Source: Parvularculales bacterium (GTDB lineage: Bacteria > Pseudomonadota > Alphaproteobacteria > JAPOUT01 > JBAJNM01). From it: a DNA stretch of 64,000 bases. The notes below the pieces were generated by a model. The model was given only the letters and a program-made list of their open reading frames with translations. It was not told the DNA's origin and searched no databases. Shown here in pieces: positions 46,707 through 57,470 of this stretch. Numbering within the stretch: the first letter of the stretch is position 1; each line of letters opens with the position of its first letter. A program made the position numbers and the translations under genes. The stretch lies in the NCBI GenBank assembly GCA_036881865.1, contig JBAJNM010000002.1:1-64000 (forward strand). Direction: 5' to 3'.

Positions 46707-48632
46707 GTGGCACAGGCAGTTTTGTTTCTCCCTCTCGTGGGTGCTTTAATTGCAGGTCTGGGTCATCGTTGGATTGGTGACCGTGGGGCTATGGCTTTCA
46801 CTACAGTGCTGCTTGTTATCTCGGCAACGCTGTCATTGATTATTTTTTATCAGGTAGGTTTTGAAGGGGCGGTTATTTATGATTTTATTTTCCCTTGGAT
46901 AAATGTGGGTGATGTTATCACTGAGTGGGCTATTTATGTAGATACACTTACCGCTGTCATGCTGGTAGTGGTCACCGGTATTTCAAGCCTAGTGCATATA
47001 TATTCCATAGGCTATATGTCTCACGACCCTCACCGGGCACGGTTTTTTGCCTATCTGTCACTGTTCACCTTCATGATGCTGGCGTTGGTTACGGCGGATA
47101 ATTTTTTACAGCTGTTTTTTGGATGGGAAGGAGTGGGGTTAGCCTCTTATTTATTAATTGGCTTTTGGTACAAAAAACCTTCTGCCAATGCGGCAGCTAT
47201 TAAGGCTTTTGTTGTTAACCGTATTGGTGATTTTGGATTGTTGTTAGGGATTTGCGCTATCTTTTATCTGTTTGGTTCTCTTGATTATAATATCGTTTTC
47301 GAAAAAGCGTCGGATATGGAGCGTGAAAATTTTCTCCTTTTTGGACAAGAGTTCAACGCTATCACCGTGATTTGCCTACTCTTGTTCATGGGTGCCATGG
47401 GTAAGTCTGCACAGTTTTTTCTTCATACATGGTTACCAGATGCTATGGAGGGGCCAACGCCAGTCTCAGCTCTTATTCATGCGGCTACTATGGTAACAGC
47501 GGGTGTGTTTTTGGTAGCGCGGTGTTCGCCACTTTTTTCTTTGTCTCCGGATGCCTTGATGGTTGTTACCGTGATAGGTGCAACAACAGCTTTTTTTGCT
47601 GCCACGGTGGCTGTTACCCAGAACGATATTAAACGTGTGGTGGCATATTCCACTTGCTCCCAGCTGGGGTATATGTTTGTAGCGCTTGGATTAGGTGCTT
47701 ATGAAGCAGGAATTTTTCATCTTTTTACTCATGCTTTCTTTAAGGCTCTTTTATTTTTAAGTGCCGGGTCTGTTATTCATGCCTTGTCTGATGAACAAGA
47801 CATGCAACGTATGGGGGGTGTTAAATCTCTGCTTCCTGCTACATATACCATGATGCTTATTGGTGTTTTGGCCCTGACAGGACTACCCCTAACGGCAGGA
47901 TATTTCTCTAAGGATGTGATTATTGAAGCCGCCTATATGTCGCACTCTGCTGCTCATGCCTATGCCTTTACTCTTACTCTTGTAGCCGCATTCTTAACGG
48001 CATTTTATTCATGGCGATTAATTTTTCTTACTTTTCATGGTGAAATGCGCACCGATGCGGGATCTCTTTCTCATGTCCATGAAAGTTCTCCCGTTATGTT
48101 GATACCACTTCTTATATTGGCGATAGGGTCTCTGTTTACGGGAATATTGTTTGTTGAGTTTTTTGTGGGAGAAGAGCGCAATATTTTTTGGCGAACGTCT
48201 ATTGTAGTTCAAACTGGTAATGAGGTTTTAAATGAGATTCATGATGCACCATCCTGGGTTGTGTGGAGTCCGACCCTTGCTCTTGTTTTAGGGTTTGTGC
48301 TGGCGTGGTACCTCTACATACGCAAACCTGATATACCTTCTTCCCTAGCCCGTGCCCATGATATCATATACCGCTTTTTGCTTAATAAGTGGTACTTTGA
48401 TGAAATCTATGATGCGCTTTTTACACGTCCGGCGCTGCGATTAGGGAGGCTTTTATGGAAACAGGGTGATGGTGCTTTAATTGATGGCCTGGGGCCAGAT
48501 GGCATTGCGGCGCGTGTTTTGACTATCACACGTAGTGTTGTCAGGTTGCAGACGGGCTATCTCTATCATTATGCCTTTATTATGCTGATTGGGATTGCCG
48601 CCCTTATTACTTGGTTTATGGTGCAAGGGTAG
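46707..48632 (+). CDS. nuoL: NADH-quinone oxidoreductase subunit L
   Basis: Distal antiporter-like proton-pumping subunit (ND5 type), 641 aa. The core is seen in [49 protein letters not shown] and [19 protein letters not shown]. These contain the Glu and Lys residues of the proton channel. The C-terminal lateral helix follows from about residue 550. The start is GTG at 46707. The upstream spacing is 5 nt. Confidence 0.98.
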   Translation: MAQAVLFLPLVGALIAGLGHRWIGDRGAMAFTTVLLVISATLSLIIFYQVGFEGAVIYDFIFPWINVGDVITEWAIYVDTLTAVMLVVVTGISSLVHIYSIGYMSHDPHRARFFAYLSLFTFMMLALVTADNFLQLFFGWEGVGLASYLLIGFWYKKPSANAAAIKAFVVNRIGDFGLLLGICAIFYLFGSLDYNIVFEKASDMERENFLLFGQEFNAITVICLLLFMGAMGKSAQFFLHTWLPDAMEGPTPVSALIHAATMVTAGVFLVARCSPLFSLSPDALMVVTVIGATTAFFAATVAVTQNDIKRVVAYSTCSQLGYMFVALGLGAYEAGIFHLFTHAFFKALLFLSAGSVIHALSDEQDMQRMGGVKSLLPATYTMMLIGVLALTGLPLTAGYFSKDVIIEAAYMSHSAAHAYAFTLTLVAAFLTAFYSWRLIFLTFHGEMRTDAGSLSHVHESSPVMLIPLLILAIGSLFTGILFVEFFVGEERNIFWRTSIVVQTGNEVLNEIHDAPSWVVWSPTLALVLGFVLAWYLYIRKPDIPSSLARAHDIIYRFLLNKWYFDEIYDALFTRPALRLGRLLWKQGDGALIDGLGPDGIAARVLTITRSVVRLQTGYLYHYAFIMLIGIAALITWFMVQG

Positions 48633-48637
48633 GGGGC

Positions 48638-50122
48638 GTGTCATCTAATTTTATTCTTTCTCTTATGACGTTCCTGCCATTGGCGGGAACGCTTGTTATT
48701 CTCACCATACGGGGAGAAGAAGAGATCGTTGCCCGCAATGCGCGTCATGTGGCGTTGTGGACAACGCTGGCGACGTTATTGATTGCTCTTGGTATTTGGG
48801 CAAATTTTGACCCCAGCACACCAGATTTTCAATTTGTAGAGCGGCGTGCATGGTTAGGGGGCAGTATCACCTATCACATGGGTGTGGATGGCATATCGCT
48901 TCTCCTCGTCGTGCTTACGGCTTTTCTAACTCCTTTATGTATTCTAGCGAGTTGGATATCCATCACCAAGCAGGTCAGGAATTATATGATTGCCTTTTTG
49001 GTGCTGGAAACATTGATGATTGGTGTTTTCTGTTCTCTTGATCTGGTGTTGTTTTATTTATTCTTTGAAGGAGGGCTTATCCCCATGTTCCTTATTATAG
49101 GAGTATGGGGGGGAGAACGGCGCGTTTATGCCAGCTTTAAATTTTTTCTTTATACACTTCTGGGTTCTATCCTCATGCTGTTGGCCATCATGGTCATGTA
49201 TTGGCAAGCTGGTACAACTGATATTATTGCGCTGTTATCGCACGATTTTCCGCCCGCAATACAAACCTGGTTATGGCTCGCTTTTTTTGCCTCTTTTGCC
49301 GTAAAATTGCCTATGTGGCCCGTGCATACGTGGTTGCCAGACGCTCACGTTGAGGCTCCAACTGCTGGCTCTGTTATTTTAGCAGGTGTGCTTCTTAAAA
49401 TGGGCGGTTATGGTTTTTTACGCTTTTCGCTACCGATGTTTCCTCTGGCTAGCGATTATTTTGCGCCATTGGTTTATGCCCTGAGCGTGATTGCCATTAT
49501 CTATACATCACTGGTTGCTCTTGCACAGGAGGATATCAAAAAGCTTATCGCGTACTCATCGGTAGCACACATGGGGTTTGTTACTATAGGTGTGTTTAGC
49601 CTAACTGAACAGGGGATGCAGGGAGGATTATTTCAAATGCTCTCTCATGGTTGGGTTTCGGGGGCTCTATTTTTGTGTGTGGGCATTGTGTACGATAGGA
49701 TTCACACTAGGAAAATCGCGGACTATGGGGGGTTGGCTAACAGAATGCCTATTTATGCCTTCTGTTTTATGTTGTTTACGCTGGCTAATGTGGGTTTGCC
49801 GGGAACCAGTGGTTTTGTGGGTGAATTTTTATCCATTATAGGTGTCTTCCAGATTGAACCCGTGGTTGCCGTTTTGGCTACAACGGGCATTATTTTAAGT
49901 GCAGTGTATGCGCTTTTCTTATATCGGCGTATTGTTTTCGGGGAGCTTGAGCGAGAAAATTTAAAAGATATTCTTGATATGAATCACCGCGAAATTATTA
50001 CTATTGCCCCTTTACTCGTAGCAGTTTTGTTTTTTGGTCTTTATCCGGAGGCGATATTTTCGGTAACAGCGGTTTCGGTTGAAAACCTTATAAGCGGATA
50101 CAGAGACGCGCTAGCGCGATAG
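48638..50122 (+). CDS. nuoM: NADH-quinone oxidoreductase subunit M
   Basis: Antiporter-like proton-pumping subunit (ND4 type), 494 aa. Key segments are [22 protein letters not shown] (channel Glu), [34 protein letters not shown] and [20 protein letters not shown] at 48638, 5 nt after the nuoL stop and behind AGGGGGC, gives the expected hydrophobic N-terminus. The longer open frame would overlap nuoL. Confidence 0.97.
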   Translation: MSSNFILSLMTFLPLAGTLVILTIRGEEEIVARNARHVALWTTLATLLIALGIWANFDPSTPDFQFVERRAWLGGSITYHMGVDGISLLLVVLTAFLTPLCILASWISITKQVRNYMIAFLVLETLMIGVFCSLDLVLFYLFFEGGLIPMFLIIGVWGGERRVYASFKFFLYTLLGSILMLLAIMVMYWQAGTTDIIALLSHDFPPAIQTWLWLAFFASFAVKLPMWPVHTWLPDAHVEAPTAGSVILAGVLLKMGGYGFLRFSLPMFPLASDYFAPLVYALSVIAIIYTSLVALAQEDIKKLIAYSSVAHMGFVTIGVFSLTEQGMQGGLFQMLSHGWVSGALFLCVGIVYDRIHTRKIADYGGLANRMPIYAFCFMLFTLANVGLPGTSGFVGEFLSIIGVFQIEPVVAVLATTGIILSAVYALFLYRRIVFGELERENLKDILDMNHREIITIAPLLVAVLFFGLYPEAIFSVTAVSVENLISGYRDALAR

Positions 50123-50151
50123 TAGAGCAGGTTAGAGGAAATACAGGTAAT

Positions 50152-51609
50152 ATGAACGTTTATTCGCCAGAATCATGGATACCAATTATCGTCTTACCGG
50201 AGATTATTCTGGCTTGTGGAGCCATGATTTTGTTGTTGGTCGGCGCCTATATGGGGGGGCGTACGATGTTGCGTGCGATTTCCTATGGCGCGTTAGGGAT
50301 GTTGGCGCTGACAGCGGCTGTTTTACTGGCTTTGCCTGCTGAGCGGATTACAGCCTTTGGTAATGCTTATGTTATGGATGGTTTTGCCTGGTTGATGAAA
50401 CTTCTGGTGCTGGCAGCCTCCGGTGCGGCTATTGTTATTTCTTTGGCATGGCTTGAAGAGGAAAAAGCGGAACAGTTTGAGTTCCCCATTTTGATTTTAA
50501 TTGCCACCATTGGCATGTTCATGATGATCTCGGCCAATGACCTTATTGCCATGTACATGGGGCTTGAATTGCAAAGCCTTCCTCTTTATGTGCTAGCCGC
50601 TTTTCAACGGGATTCGGTGCGTTCTACAGAATCTGGTTTGAAATATTTTGTTTTGGGGGCTTTGTCATCAGGTATGCTGTTGTATGGCTGTTCGTTGGTT
50701 TATGGCTTTAGCGGGACAACGGGTTTTGATAATTTAACTGCCACTTTGAATGCACACGGGGGGTCGGCAGGGCTTACGGTAGGGTTGGTATTTATTTTAG
50801 CAGGTCTGTCTTTCAAGATATCAGCCGTACCGTTTCATATGTGGACACCGGACGTTTATGAAGGTGCCCCCACACCTGTTACCGCGTTTTTCTCCAGTGC
50901 GCCAAAAATTGCAGCTATGGCATTATTCATGCGGGTCGTTATGGACGGGTTTTTTCCCTATGAAAATAACTGGCAGCAGATAGTTATTCTTGTCTCTGCC
51001 CTATCTATGATATTGGGCGCTTTTGCCGCTATTGGGCAAAGCAATATAAAACGTCTGATGGCATATAGTTCTATTGGGCATATGGGGTTCGCTCTGGTTG
51101 GTTTAGCGGCAGGCACACAAGTAGGGCTTCAGAGCGTTATTGTTTATCTAGTTATTTATATGATTATGAACATTGGGACTTTTTGTTGCATCCTTGGGAT
51201 GCGACATAGGGAGGGGGCAACAGAAGACATCAACGATCTTGCGGGTCTGGGTCAGCGTCAACCCGTGATGGCGTTTTATCTTTCTGTGTTTATGTTTTCG
51301 CTGGCGGGCATTCCACCTCTTGCGGGGTTTTTTGCTAAGTTTTACGTTTTTTTAGCGGCCATAGGAGCAGGGCTGTATGTTTTGGCCGTTCTTGGGGTTT
51401 TGGCAAGTGTTGTGGGAGCGTTTTACTATCTTCGTGTTATCAAAATCATTTGGTTTGATGAGCCAACTGAAGATTTTGTTAGCCCAATGCCGCGGGAGAT
51501 AAATTTTTTGATCGCAGCAATGGGAATACTGACCATCGTTTTTGTTCTTTACCCTGCGGTTATTCTTGTTCCTGCAGATACTGCAGCAATTGCTTTGTTT
51601 GTGCCATAA
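50152..51609 (+). CDS. nuoN: NADH-quinone oxidoreductase subunit N
   Basis: Third antiporter-like subunit (ND2 type), 485 aa. The core includes DLIAMYMGLELQSLPLYVLAAF (channel Glu), FKISAVPFHMWTPDVYEGAPTPVTAFFSSAPK and QSNIKRLMAYSSIGHMGFAL. It ends the nuo operon, and its stop overlaps the birA start by one base (TAATG), so transcription probably continues into birA and rnj. Confidence 0.98.
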   Translation: MNVYSPESWIPIIVLPEIILACGAMILLLVGAYMGGRTMLRAISYGALGMLALTAAVLLALPAERITAFGNAYVMDGFAWLMKLLVLAASGAAIVISLAWLEEEKAEQFEFPILILIATIGMFMMISANDLIAMYMGLELQSLPLYVLAAFQRDSVRSTESGLKYFVLGALSSGMLLYGCSLVYGFSGTTGFDNLTATLNAHGGSAGLTVGLVFILAGLSFKISAVPFHMWTPDVYEGAPTPVTAFFSSAPKIAAMALFMRVVMDGFFPYENNWQQIVILVSALSMILGAFAAIGQSNIKRLMAYSSIGHMGFALVGLAAGTQVGLQSVIVYLVIYMIMNIGTFCCILGMRHREGATEDINDLAGLGQRQPVMAFYLSVFMFSLAGIPPLAGFFAKFYVFLAAIGAGLYVLAVLGVLASVVGAFYYLRVIKIIWFDEPTEDFVSPMPREINFLIAAMGILTIVFVLYPAVILVPADTAAIALFVP

Positions 51610-52394
51610 TGAGTGTGCCTGATTTTGGGCATATGCCGGCAGGATATAATCTGCTGTATAGAGAGACTCTTGATAGCACCAATGAGGAGGCTCTTCGCTT
51701 AGGGCAGGCGGGAGAGGAGGGGCCGTTGTGGGTTGTGGCACGACGGCAAACGGCGGGACGGGGGCGTCGCGGACGGGCGTGGACCTCGCCGGAAGGAAAT
51801 TTGATGACCAGTCTGTTACTCTCTTTATCTGTTACGCCTATTGTTGCAGCACAATTATCATTTGTTGCCGGACTTGCAGTTTACGATATGATCGTAGAGT
51901 TATCGAGAGGGAAAAAAAATGTTGGTTTAAAGTGGCCTAATGATGTTTTGTTGGCGGATAAAAAAATAGCTGGTATTTTGCTGGAAGCATCAGGCACGGC
52001 AAACAAACGAATGCGTCTGATAATAGGCATTGGTATTAATCTGGTTCACTATCCGAAAGACACACCTTATCCGGCGGCATCTGTTGCCGCTTTTACAGGA
52101 GAGATTCATTCCATCAGTCAGGTACTACCTCTATTAGCACACAAGTTTTCTGTGCGGTTTCAGGAGTGGATTTATGGAGAAGGGTTTGAAACTACCCGTT
52201 TGGCATGGCTTGAGCGGGCAGCTGGCGTAGGGGAGAAGATAGAAGTGCGGTTACCTTCAACCATTCATAAGGGTATTTTTGCGGGATTAGATGAGCAGGG
52301 AGCCTTGATGTTGGCTCAGGGGCGGGGGAGAGTGTGTTCTATTCCGGCGGGGGATGTTTTCTTTCCAACACCATTAAAGCGTGATGCTTTATGA
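51609..52394 (+). CDS. birA: Biotin--[acetyl-CoA-carboxylase] ligase
   Basis: Monofunctional biotin protein ligase, 261 aa. It lacks the N-terminal helix-turn-helix of the E. coli repressor-ligase, so it should not bind DNA. The ligase motifs are RRQTAGRGRRGRAWTSPEGN (biotinyl-AMP loop) and LKWPNDVLLADKKIAGILLE (catalytic Lys), and the C-terminal SH3-like cap follows. It biotinylates the carboxyl carrier of acetyl-CoA carboxylase and related carboxylases. It overlaps nuoN by 1 nt and rnj by 4 nt (ATGA). The nuo-birA-rnj order is common in Alphaproteobacteria. Confidence 0.95.
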   Translation: MSVPDFGHMPAGYNLLYRETLDSTNEEALRLGQAGEEGPLWVVARRQTAGRGRRGRAWTSPEGNLMTSLLLSLSVTPIVAAQLSFVAGLAVYDMIVELSRGKKNVGLKWPNDVLLADKKIAGILLEASGTANKRMRLIIGIGINLVHYPKDTPYPAASVAAFTGEIHSISQVLPLLAHKFSVRFQEWIYGEGFETTRLAWLERAAGVGEKIEVRLPSTIHKGIFAGLDEQGALMLAQGRGRVCSIPAGDVFFPTPLKRDAL

Positions 52395-54106
52395 TGGTTA
52401 AAAAGAAACAAAAATCAATCGACGAGTTAATCTTTCTTCCTTTGGGGGGTGCCGGAGAGATTGGTATGAACCTCAATCTTTACGGCTTTGGTCCGGAGCA
52501 CGACCGACGCTGGCTTATGGTGGATTTAGGAGTCACCTTCACTCGCGGAGAGCCACCGGGGATTGACGTCATTACTCCCGATATCAGTTTTATTGAAGAA
52601 AAACGGGATGATTTAATGGGGCTTGTACTTACTCACGGGCATGAGGATCATATCGGGGCTGTGCCTTATTTGTGGTCTCATCTGAAATGTCCTGTTTATG
52701 CGACCTCGTTTACGGCCTCGTTGGTGAAAGGTAAACTTGTTCGTGAGGGGTTTGAAGAGGAAGCCGCAGAATATCTTCATGTTCTTCCCTTGAAAGGATC
52801 GCTAAACCTTGGGCCATTTGATATTGAATTGGTAACGCTAACGCATTCTATTGCCGAGCCGAATGGTCTTTTGATACGCACACCGTTGGGGAATATTTTT
52901 CACACGGGCGATTGGAAAATAGATCCTGACCCTCTGATTGGTGAGGCTATTGATGAAGATGCTCTCGGTAAAATAGGGGTGTCGGGGATAAGGGCATTGA
53001 TTTGCGATTCAACCAATGTTTTTGAAGAGGGGGTAGCCGGTTCAGAAGCCCAAATATTTAATGGGCTTTACGATTTAGTAAAATCTTGCACGGGACGCGT
53101 TGCTGTAACCACTTTCGCATCTAACATTGCGCGTCTTGGCACTATTGCGGAGGTTGCCAAGGCATGTGACAGGCACATTGTATTGGCGGGGCGTAGCATG
53201 CATCGCATGGTGGAAGCCGCACGGCAAAATGGATTTCTTACCAATGTACCCAAGTTTATAGAAGAGCATGAAGCACGGACTTTGCCGCCGGAGACAGTTT
53301 TGATTTTATGTACCGGCTCTCAAGGCGAGCCGCGGGCTGCTTTGATGCGTTTAGCGGAAGACAAACATCCCAGCTTGCGCTTAGAGGAGGGTGATACGGT
53401 TATTTTCAGCTCCCGTTCTATTCCCGGCAATGAGGTTGATATCAGTGATATGAAGAACATGCTGGTAGAACGTGGTATTGATATTATTACCAATCGGGGA
53501 GGAGAGATTCACGTATCCGGCCACCCTTGCAGGGATGAGTTGACCCACATGTATAGCTGGATCAAGCCGCAAGTGGCTATTCCCGTTCATGGCGAAGCCC
53601 GCCATTTAGCGGAGCACGCACGTCTGGCCCAAAGTTTGCAGGTTCCTGAGGTGATAACGGCCCGTAATGGCGATATGGTGCATCTTGCACCTGACAAGGC
53701 GCACATTACAGATCAAGTGCCTTACGGGCGGATTTATGTAGATGGTGATCTGTTGGTATCCGACGGTGACCCAGCGCTACATGCCCGTCGAACTTTGGCC
53801 AATGCCGGTGTGGTATTTGTGGCATTAGTCCTCAATAAAAAGGGGCAGTTGATTGAAGAGCCGGATGTTCACGCTCTGGGGCTTCCTGACGGCGAGAGCG
53901 ATGAACTGCCGGTGCGGGATATGGCCCGACAGGCAGCGCGGGAAGCGTTGGCCTCCCAGGGGTTTAAAAAGGTTTTGTCGCCGGACCGAATTGACGAGCG
54001 TCAAACAGGACGTATCAAAGACTTGGTGAGGCGGTATATAAGACAGGCAATTCAGGACTATTGGGGCAAGAAGCCGCTTATTGAGGTGAGTCTTGTTATA
54101 GTATAG
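52391..54106 (+). CDS. rnj: Ribonuclease J
   Basis: Metallo-beta-lactamase/beta-CASP endo- and 5'-3' exoribonuclease, 571 aa. The zinc ligands are in LTHGHEDHIGAVPYLW, HSIAEPNGLLI, and HTGDWKIDPDP. The beta-CASP motifs are CDSTNVFEEG, TCFASN-like TTFASNIARL and HVSGHPCRDEL. The C-terminal domain begins near residue 445. It acts in rRNA 5'-end maturation and mRNA turnover in Alphaproteobacteria. The gene is translationally coupled to birA. Confidence 0.97.
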   Translation: MMVKKKQKSIDELIFLPLGGAGEIGMNLNLYGFGPEHDRRWLMVDLGVTFTRGEPPGIDVITPDISFIEEKRDDLMGLVLTHGHEDHIGAVPYLWSHLKCPVYATSFTASLVKGKLVREGFEEEAAEYLHVLPLKGSLNLGPFDIELVTLTHSIAEPNGLLIRTPLGNIFHTGDWKIDPDPLIGEAIDEDALGKIGVSGIRALICDSTNVFEEGVAGSEAQIFNGLYDLVKSCTGRVAVTTFASNIARLGTIAEVAKACDRHIVLAGRSMHRMVEAARQNGFLTNVPKFIEEHEARTLPPETVLILCTGSQGEPRAALMRLAEDKHPSLRLEEGDTVIFSSRSIPGNEVDISDMKNMLVERGIDIITNRGGEIHVSGHPCRDELTHMYSWIKPQVAIPVHGEARHLAEHARLAQSLQVPEVITARNGDMVHLAPDKAHITDQVPYGRIYVDGDLLVSDGDPALHARRTLANAGVVFVALVLNKKGQLIEEPDVHALGLPDGESDELPVRDMARQAAREALASQGFKKVLSPDRIDERQTGRIKDLVRRYIRQAIQDYWGKKPLIEVSLVIV

Positions 54107-54142
54107 TGGTAGGAAGAACAGGAAACGAGAGGAGGCATACTC

Positions 54143-54547
54143 ATGATTGGACGATTAAACCACGTAGCGATTGCTGTCCCTGATATTCAGGTGGCGGCTG
54201 AGATATACCATAATACGCTGGGAGCCAACGTATCGGAAGCTCAGCCACAACCGGACCATGGTGTGACTACTGTTTTCGTGAAACTCCTTAATACAACCAT
54301 TGAACTCATAGAGCCTTTGGGGGATGCCTCGCCTATCAAAAGGTTTTTGGAAAAGAATCCCAAAGGCGGGATGCATCATCTCTGCTATGAGGTTGACGAT
54401 ATACTTAGTGCCCGCGATGAAATGATTGAGAAGGGTGCCAAAATCACCGGTGATGGTGAACCAAAGATTGGTGCTCATGGCAAGCCGGTTATTTTTATGC
54501 ATCCGGAAGGTTTTTGCGGCACTTTGATCGAGCTGGAGCAGGCGTAA
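54143..54547 (+). CDS. mce: Methylmalonyl-CoA epimerase
   Basis: VOC-fold metalloenzyme of 134 aa that interconverts (R)- and (S)-methylmalonyl-CoA in propionate metabolism. It has the N-terminal metal His in LNHVAIAVPDI, the GGMHHLCYEVDDI segment with the second His, and the C-terminal LIELEQ glutamate. AGAGGAGG precedes the ATG. Its position between rnj and the DUF1467 gene is conserved in Alphaproteobacteria. Methylmalonyl-CoA mutase is not in the window. Confidence 0.94.
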   Translation: MIGRLNHVAIAVPDIQVAAEIYHNTLGANVSEAQPQPDHGVTTVFVKLLNTTIELIEPLGDASPIKRFLEKNPKGGMHHLCYEVDDILSARDEMIEKGAKITGDGEPKIGAHGKPVIFMHPEGFCGTLIELEQA

Positions 54548-54561
54548 CAGGAGCGGGCGTC

Positions 54562-54840
54562 GTGGATTTAGTGTTGGCACTGGTTCTGTTTTGCATTACC
54601 TGGTCTGTTATCTTTTTTGCTGTTCTGCCATGGGGTATTACCACCTATGGCGATGCGGGAAGTGTTGAGACAGGCATGGCGGAAAGTGCACCTATACGTC
54701 CTCGCATTGGGTTTAAGGCAGTCTTGACGACAATCGTGACGGTATTTGTATGGGGGATACTGCTGGCTATTATCTATTGGTGGCCGGAGATTCGGGATTC
54801 CGTCAGTTTTCTGGCGAATCTTGAAAGAATATGGGAATAG
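54562..54840 (+). CDS. DUF1467-type small membrane protein
   Basis: 92-aa protein with two transmembrane helices (about 3-23 and 55-75) and the pattern [20 protein letters not shown], typical of the small DUF1467 family found between mce and proS in Alphaproteobacteria. GTG at 54562, behind AGGAGCGGG, is chosen; the open frame also runs further upstream into mce. Its function is unknown. Conserved location suggests a housekeeping membrane role. Confidence 0.82.
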   Translation: MDLVLALVLFCITWSVIFFAVLPWGITTYGDAGSVETGMAESAPIRPRIGFKAVLTTIVTVFVWGILLAIIYWWPEIRDSVSFLANLERIWE

Positions 54841-54850
54841 AGAAGTCGTT

Positions 54851-56170
54851 ATGCGTCTATCGCGTTATTTTTTGCCGGTGCTAAAGGAAGATCCTGCAGA
54901 GGCGGAAATTATATCTCACCGGCTTATGTTAAGAGCCGGTTTGGTACGCCAAACCAGTGCAGGCATTTATGCCTGGCTGCCTTTAGGATTGCGAGTTTTA
55001 AAAAAAATTGAAGATATTGTGCGCGATGAGCAAACGCGGGCCGGAGCACTTGAAGCTCTTATGCCTACCATACAGTCAGCAGATTTGTGGAAGCAATCAG
55101 GTCGCTATGATGGCTATGGTCGGGAGATGCTTAGGATTACGGACCGTCACGACCGGGAAATGTTATACGGGCCAACAAACGAAGAAATGATAACGGATAT
55201 TTTCCGGAATGCGGTACGTTCTTATAGGGATTTGCCGGTTAATCTGTTTCATATTCAGTGGAAATTTCGCGATGAGATACGTCCCCGTTTTGGTGTTATG
55301 CGGGGGCGGGAGTTTCTTATGAAGGATGGCTATTCTTTTGATGTTAATGCTGAAGAAGGTCAACGTTCTTATCATCGCATGTTTGTTTCTTATCTACGAA
55401 CTTTTGATAGACTTGGACTGAGAGCTATTCCCATGGTTGCAGAAACCGGCCCCATCGGGGGTGATATGAGCCATGAGTTTATTATCTTAGCGGATACGGG
55501 AGAGTCCGAGATTTTTTGTCACGGGGATCTCCTGAGTATGCCGGCACCTGATGCATCGGTTGATTATGATGGTGATCTTAAGCCTATTATAGAGAACTGG
55601 ACTTCCCTTTATGCAGCGACTTCAGAAAAACATGACTCCGCCCGCTTTGAAGCCAACGTACCATCAGACAAACGTATTAAAGCACGGGGGATAGAGGGAG
55701 GGCATATTTTCTTCTTTGGCGATAAATACTCCAAGCCCATGGGTGCCGAGGTCGTATCAACTGATGGAAAGCAGGTGGCGGTGCAAAGCGGCTCTTATGG
55801 TATTGGCGTTTCCCGTCTGGTCGGAGGTATTATTGAAGCCTGTCATGATGATAAGGGTATCGTTTGGCCCGAGTCTGTTGCACCGTTTTTGATTGGTCTT
55901 GTTAATCTTAAAGCAGGGGATGAAGATAGCGATTCCGTATGTGAACGACTTTACCGGCGCATGAGTGATGCCGGGGTGGAGGTTCTTTATGATGATACGG
56001 ATGAGCGGGCCGGTGCCAAGTTTTCCACGATGGATCTTATTGGTTTACCCTGGCAAATTATCGTTGGTCCCCGTGGGTTAGCAGAAGGGGTGGCAGAGTT
56101 AAAGTGCCGGGCAACGGGTAGCAGTGAAATTTTAATTCCGGATGATATACTTTCTCGTTTCATAAATTAA
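54851..56170 (+). CDS. proS: Prolyl-tRNA synthetase, short alphaproteobacterial type
   Basis: Class II aminoacyl-tRNA synthetase, 439 aa. Motif 1 region [19 protein letters not shown], motif 2 [25 protein letters not shown], motif 3 [17 protein letters not shown], and the C-terminal anticodon-binding domain (about 345-439) are present. It lacks the roughly 180-residue INS editing domain of bacterial-type ProS, which is the known short form of Alphaproteobacteria and mitochondria. The ATG at 54851 follows the DUF1467 stop by 10 nt and yields [13 protein letters not shown]. Confidence 0.97.
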   Translation: MRLSRYFLPVLKEDPAEAEIISHRLMLRAGLVRQTSAGIYAWLPLGLRVLKKIEDIVRDEQTRAGALEALMPTIQSADLWKQSGRYDGYGREMLRITDRHDREMLYGPTNEEMITDIFRNAVRSYRDLPVNLFHIQWKFRDEIRPRFGVMRGREFLMKDGYSFDVNAEEGQRSYHRMFVSYLRTFDRLGLRAIPMVAETGPIGGDMSHEFIILADTGESEIFCHGDLLSMPAPDASVDYDGDLKPIIENWTSLYAATSEKHDSARFEANVPSDKRIKARGIEGGHIFFFGDKYSKPMGAEVVSTDGKQVAVQSGSYGIGVSRLVGGIIEACHDDKGIVWPESVAPFLIGLVNLKAGDEDSDSVCERLYRRMSDAGVEVLYDDTDERAGAKFSTMDLIGLPWQIIVGPRGLAEGVAELKCRATGSSEILIPDDILSRFIN

Positions 56171-56201
56171 TTGTGAGAGTGAGAAAGTTCCGTGATATCT
56201 A

Positions 56202-57470
56202 ATGACATCTAAAACAAGCACACGCCCTTTTTCTGCTTTTGAATGGTCTGTGGCTCTGCGTTATTTGCGGGCGCGGCGTAAGGAGGGGTTTATTTCAGTT
56301 ATTGCGTGGTTTTCGCTCATCGGCATTGCACTGGGGGTGGCAACGCTGATTATAGTCATGGCGGTGATGAACGGTTTTCGAAGTGAACTTTTAGGCCGCA
56401 TTCTTGGTGTTAACGGTCATATTATGATCTATGGCGTGGAGGGGCGTATACCGGATTATAATCCACTTATTAAGCAAGTTCAGGGGGTGGACGGTGTTAT
56501 CGGTGCCGTACCTGTCGTTGAGGGTCAGGTACTACTTGCAACAGCGACCCATACTCAGGGGGTGTTGGTGCGTGGTATGCGGGAAGATGATTTGCGCTCT
56601 CTACCTCTTATTACCGATAACATCGTGGGCGGTTCTCTGAATGATTTTGATATAGGGAATGGTGTTTTAGTGGGCGCGCGTCTCGCCAAATCATTAAGAG
56701 TTAATGTTGGGGATAACGTGACCCTTTATGCACCACAAGGTACCTCAACACCTTTCGGAACTATGCCACGGGTAGGGAATTATCCTATCACGGGTCTGTT
56801 TGAGATAGGGATGTCCGACATTGATGGTGGTTTCATCTATATGTCCCTTGAGGAAGCCCAGTCGTTTTTTAATGCAGGAGCCTCAGCAGGCCGGGTGTCT
56901 GTCATGATTGATGATCCGGATCAGGTGAGTGTTCTCAGGGCCTCTATTGGAGAGGCAGTGGGTCCAAATTATTTCTTATCTGACTGGAAGCAGGCCAACT
57001 CAGCTTTATCCAGCGCTCTTGAGGTAGAGCGCAACGTTATGTTTCTCATCCTGACACTGATTATTGTCGTTGCCTCCCTGAATATTATATCGGGGCTTAT
57101 CATGTTGGTGAAAGATAAGGGGCGGGATATTGCCGTTTTGCGCTCTATGGGGGCGACGCAAGGCATGATTATGCGTATTTTCTTTCTGGCCGGCGCCAGT
57201 ATTGGTATCACCGGATCCGTAACCGGTTTTATTCTTGGGGTTACGTTCTGTCTGAATATAGAAACACTGCGCCAGTGGTTATCGCAGCTAAGCGGTACGG
57301 AGATTTTCTCTCCCGAAGTTTATTATTTGAGTAGTTTGCCCGCCGAGATGGACCCGGTGCAAGTCTTCTGGATTCTCACCATGGCTCTGGGACTTTCTTT
57401 TATGGCGACTCTTTATCCGGCCCGCCGCGCTGCCCGTTTAGACCCGGTTGAGGCTTTACGTTATGAATGA
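56202..57470 (+). CDS. lolC: Lipoprotein-releasing ABC transporter permease LolC/LolE
   Basis: Inner-membrane permease of the Lol system that extracts lipoproteins for delivery to LolA, 422 aa. It has the N-terminal helix (FISVIAWFSLIGIALGVATLIIVMAVMNGF), a large periplasmic domain (about 50-260), and three C-terminal helices with the FtsX-like LVKDKGRDIAVLRSMGAT coupling segment and the YPARRAARLDPVEALRYE end. A single LolC/E-type gene is followed directly by lolD, so it probably acts as a homodimer (LolF-like), as in many non-enteric bacteria. Confidence 0.95.
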   Translation: MTSKTSTRPFSAFEWSVALRYLRARRKEGFISVIAWFSLIGIALGVATLIIVMAVMNGFRSELLGRILGVNGHIMIYGVEGRIPDYNPLIKQVQGVDGVIGAVPVVEGQVLLATATHTQGVLVRGMREDDLRSLPLITDNIVGGSLNDFDIGNGVLVGARLAKSLRVNVGDNVTLYAPQGTSTPFGTMPRVGNYPITGLFEIGMSDIDGGFIYMSLEEAQSFFNAGASAGRVSVMIDDPDQVSVLRASIGEAVGPNYFLSDWKQANSALSSALEVERNVMFLILTLIIVVASLNIISGLIMLVKDKGRDIAVLRSMGATQGMIMRIFFLAGASIGITGSVTGFILGVTFCLNIETLRQWLSQLSGTEIFSPEVYYLSSLPAEMDPVQVFWILTMALGLSFMATLYPARRAARLDPVEALRYE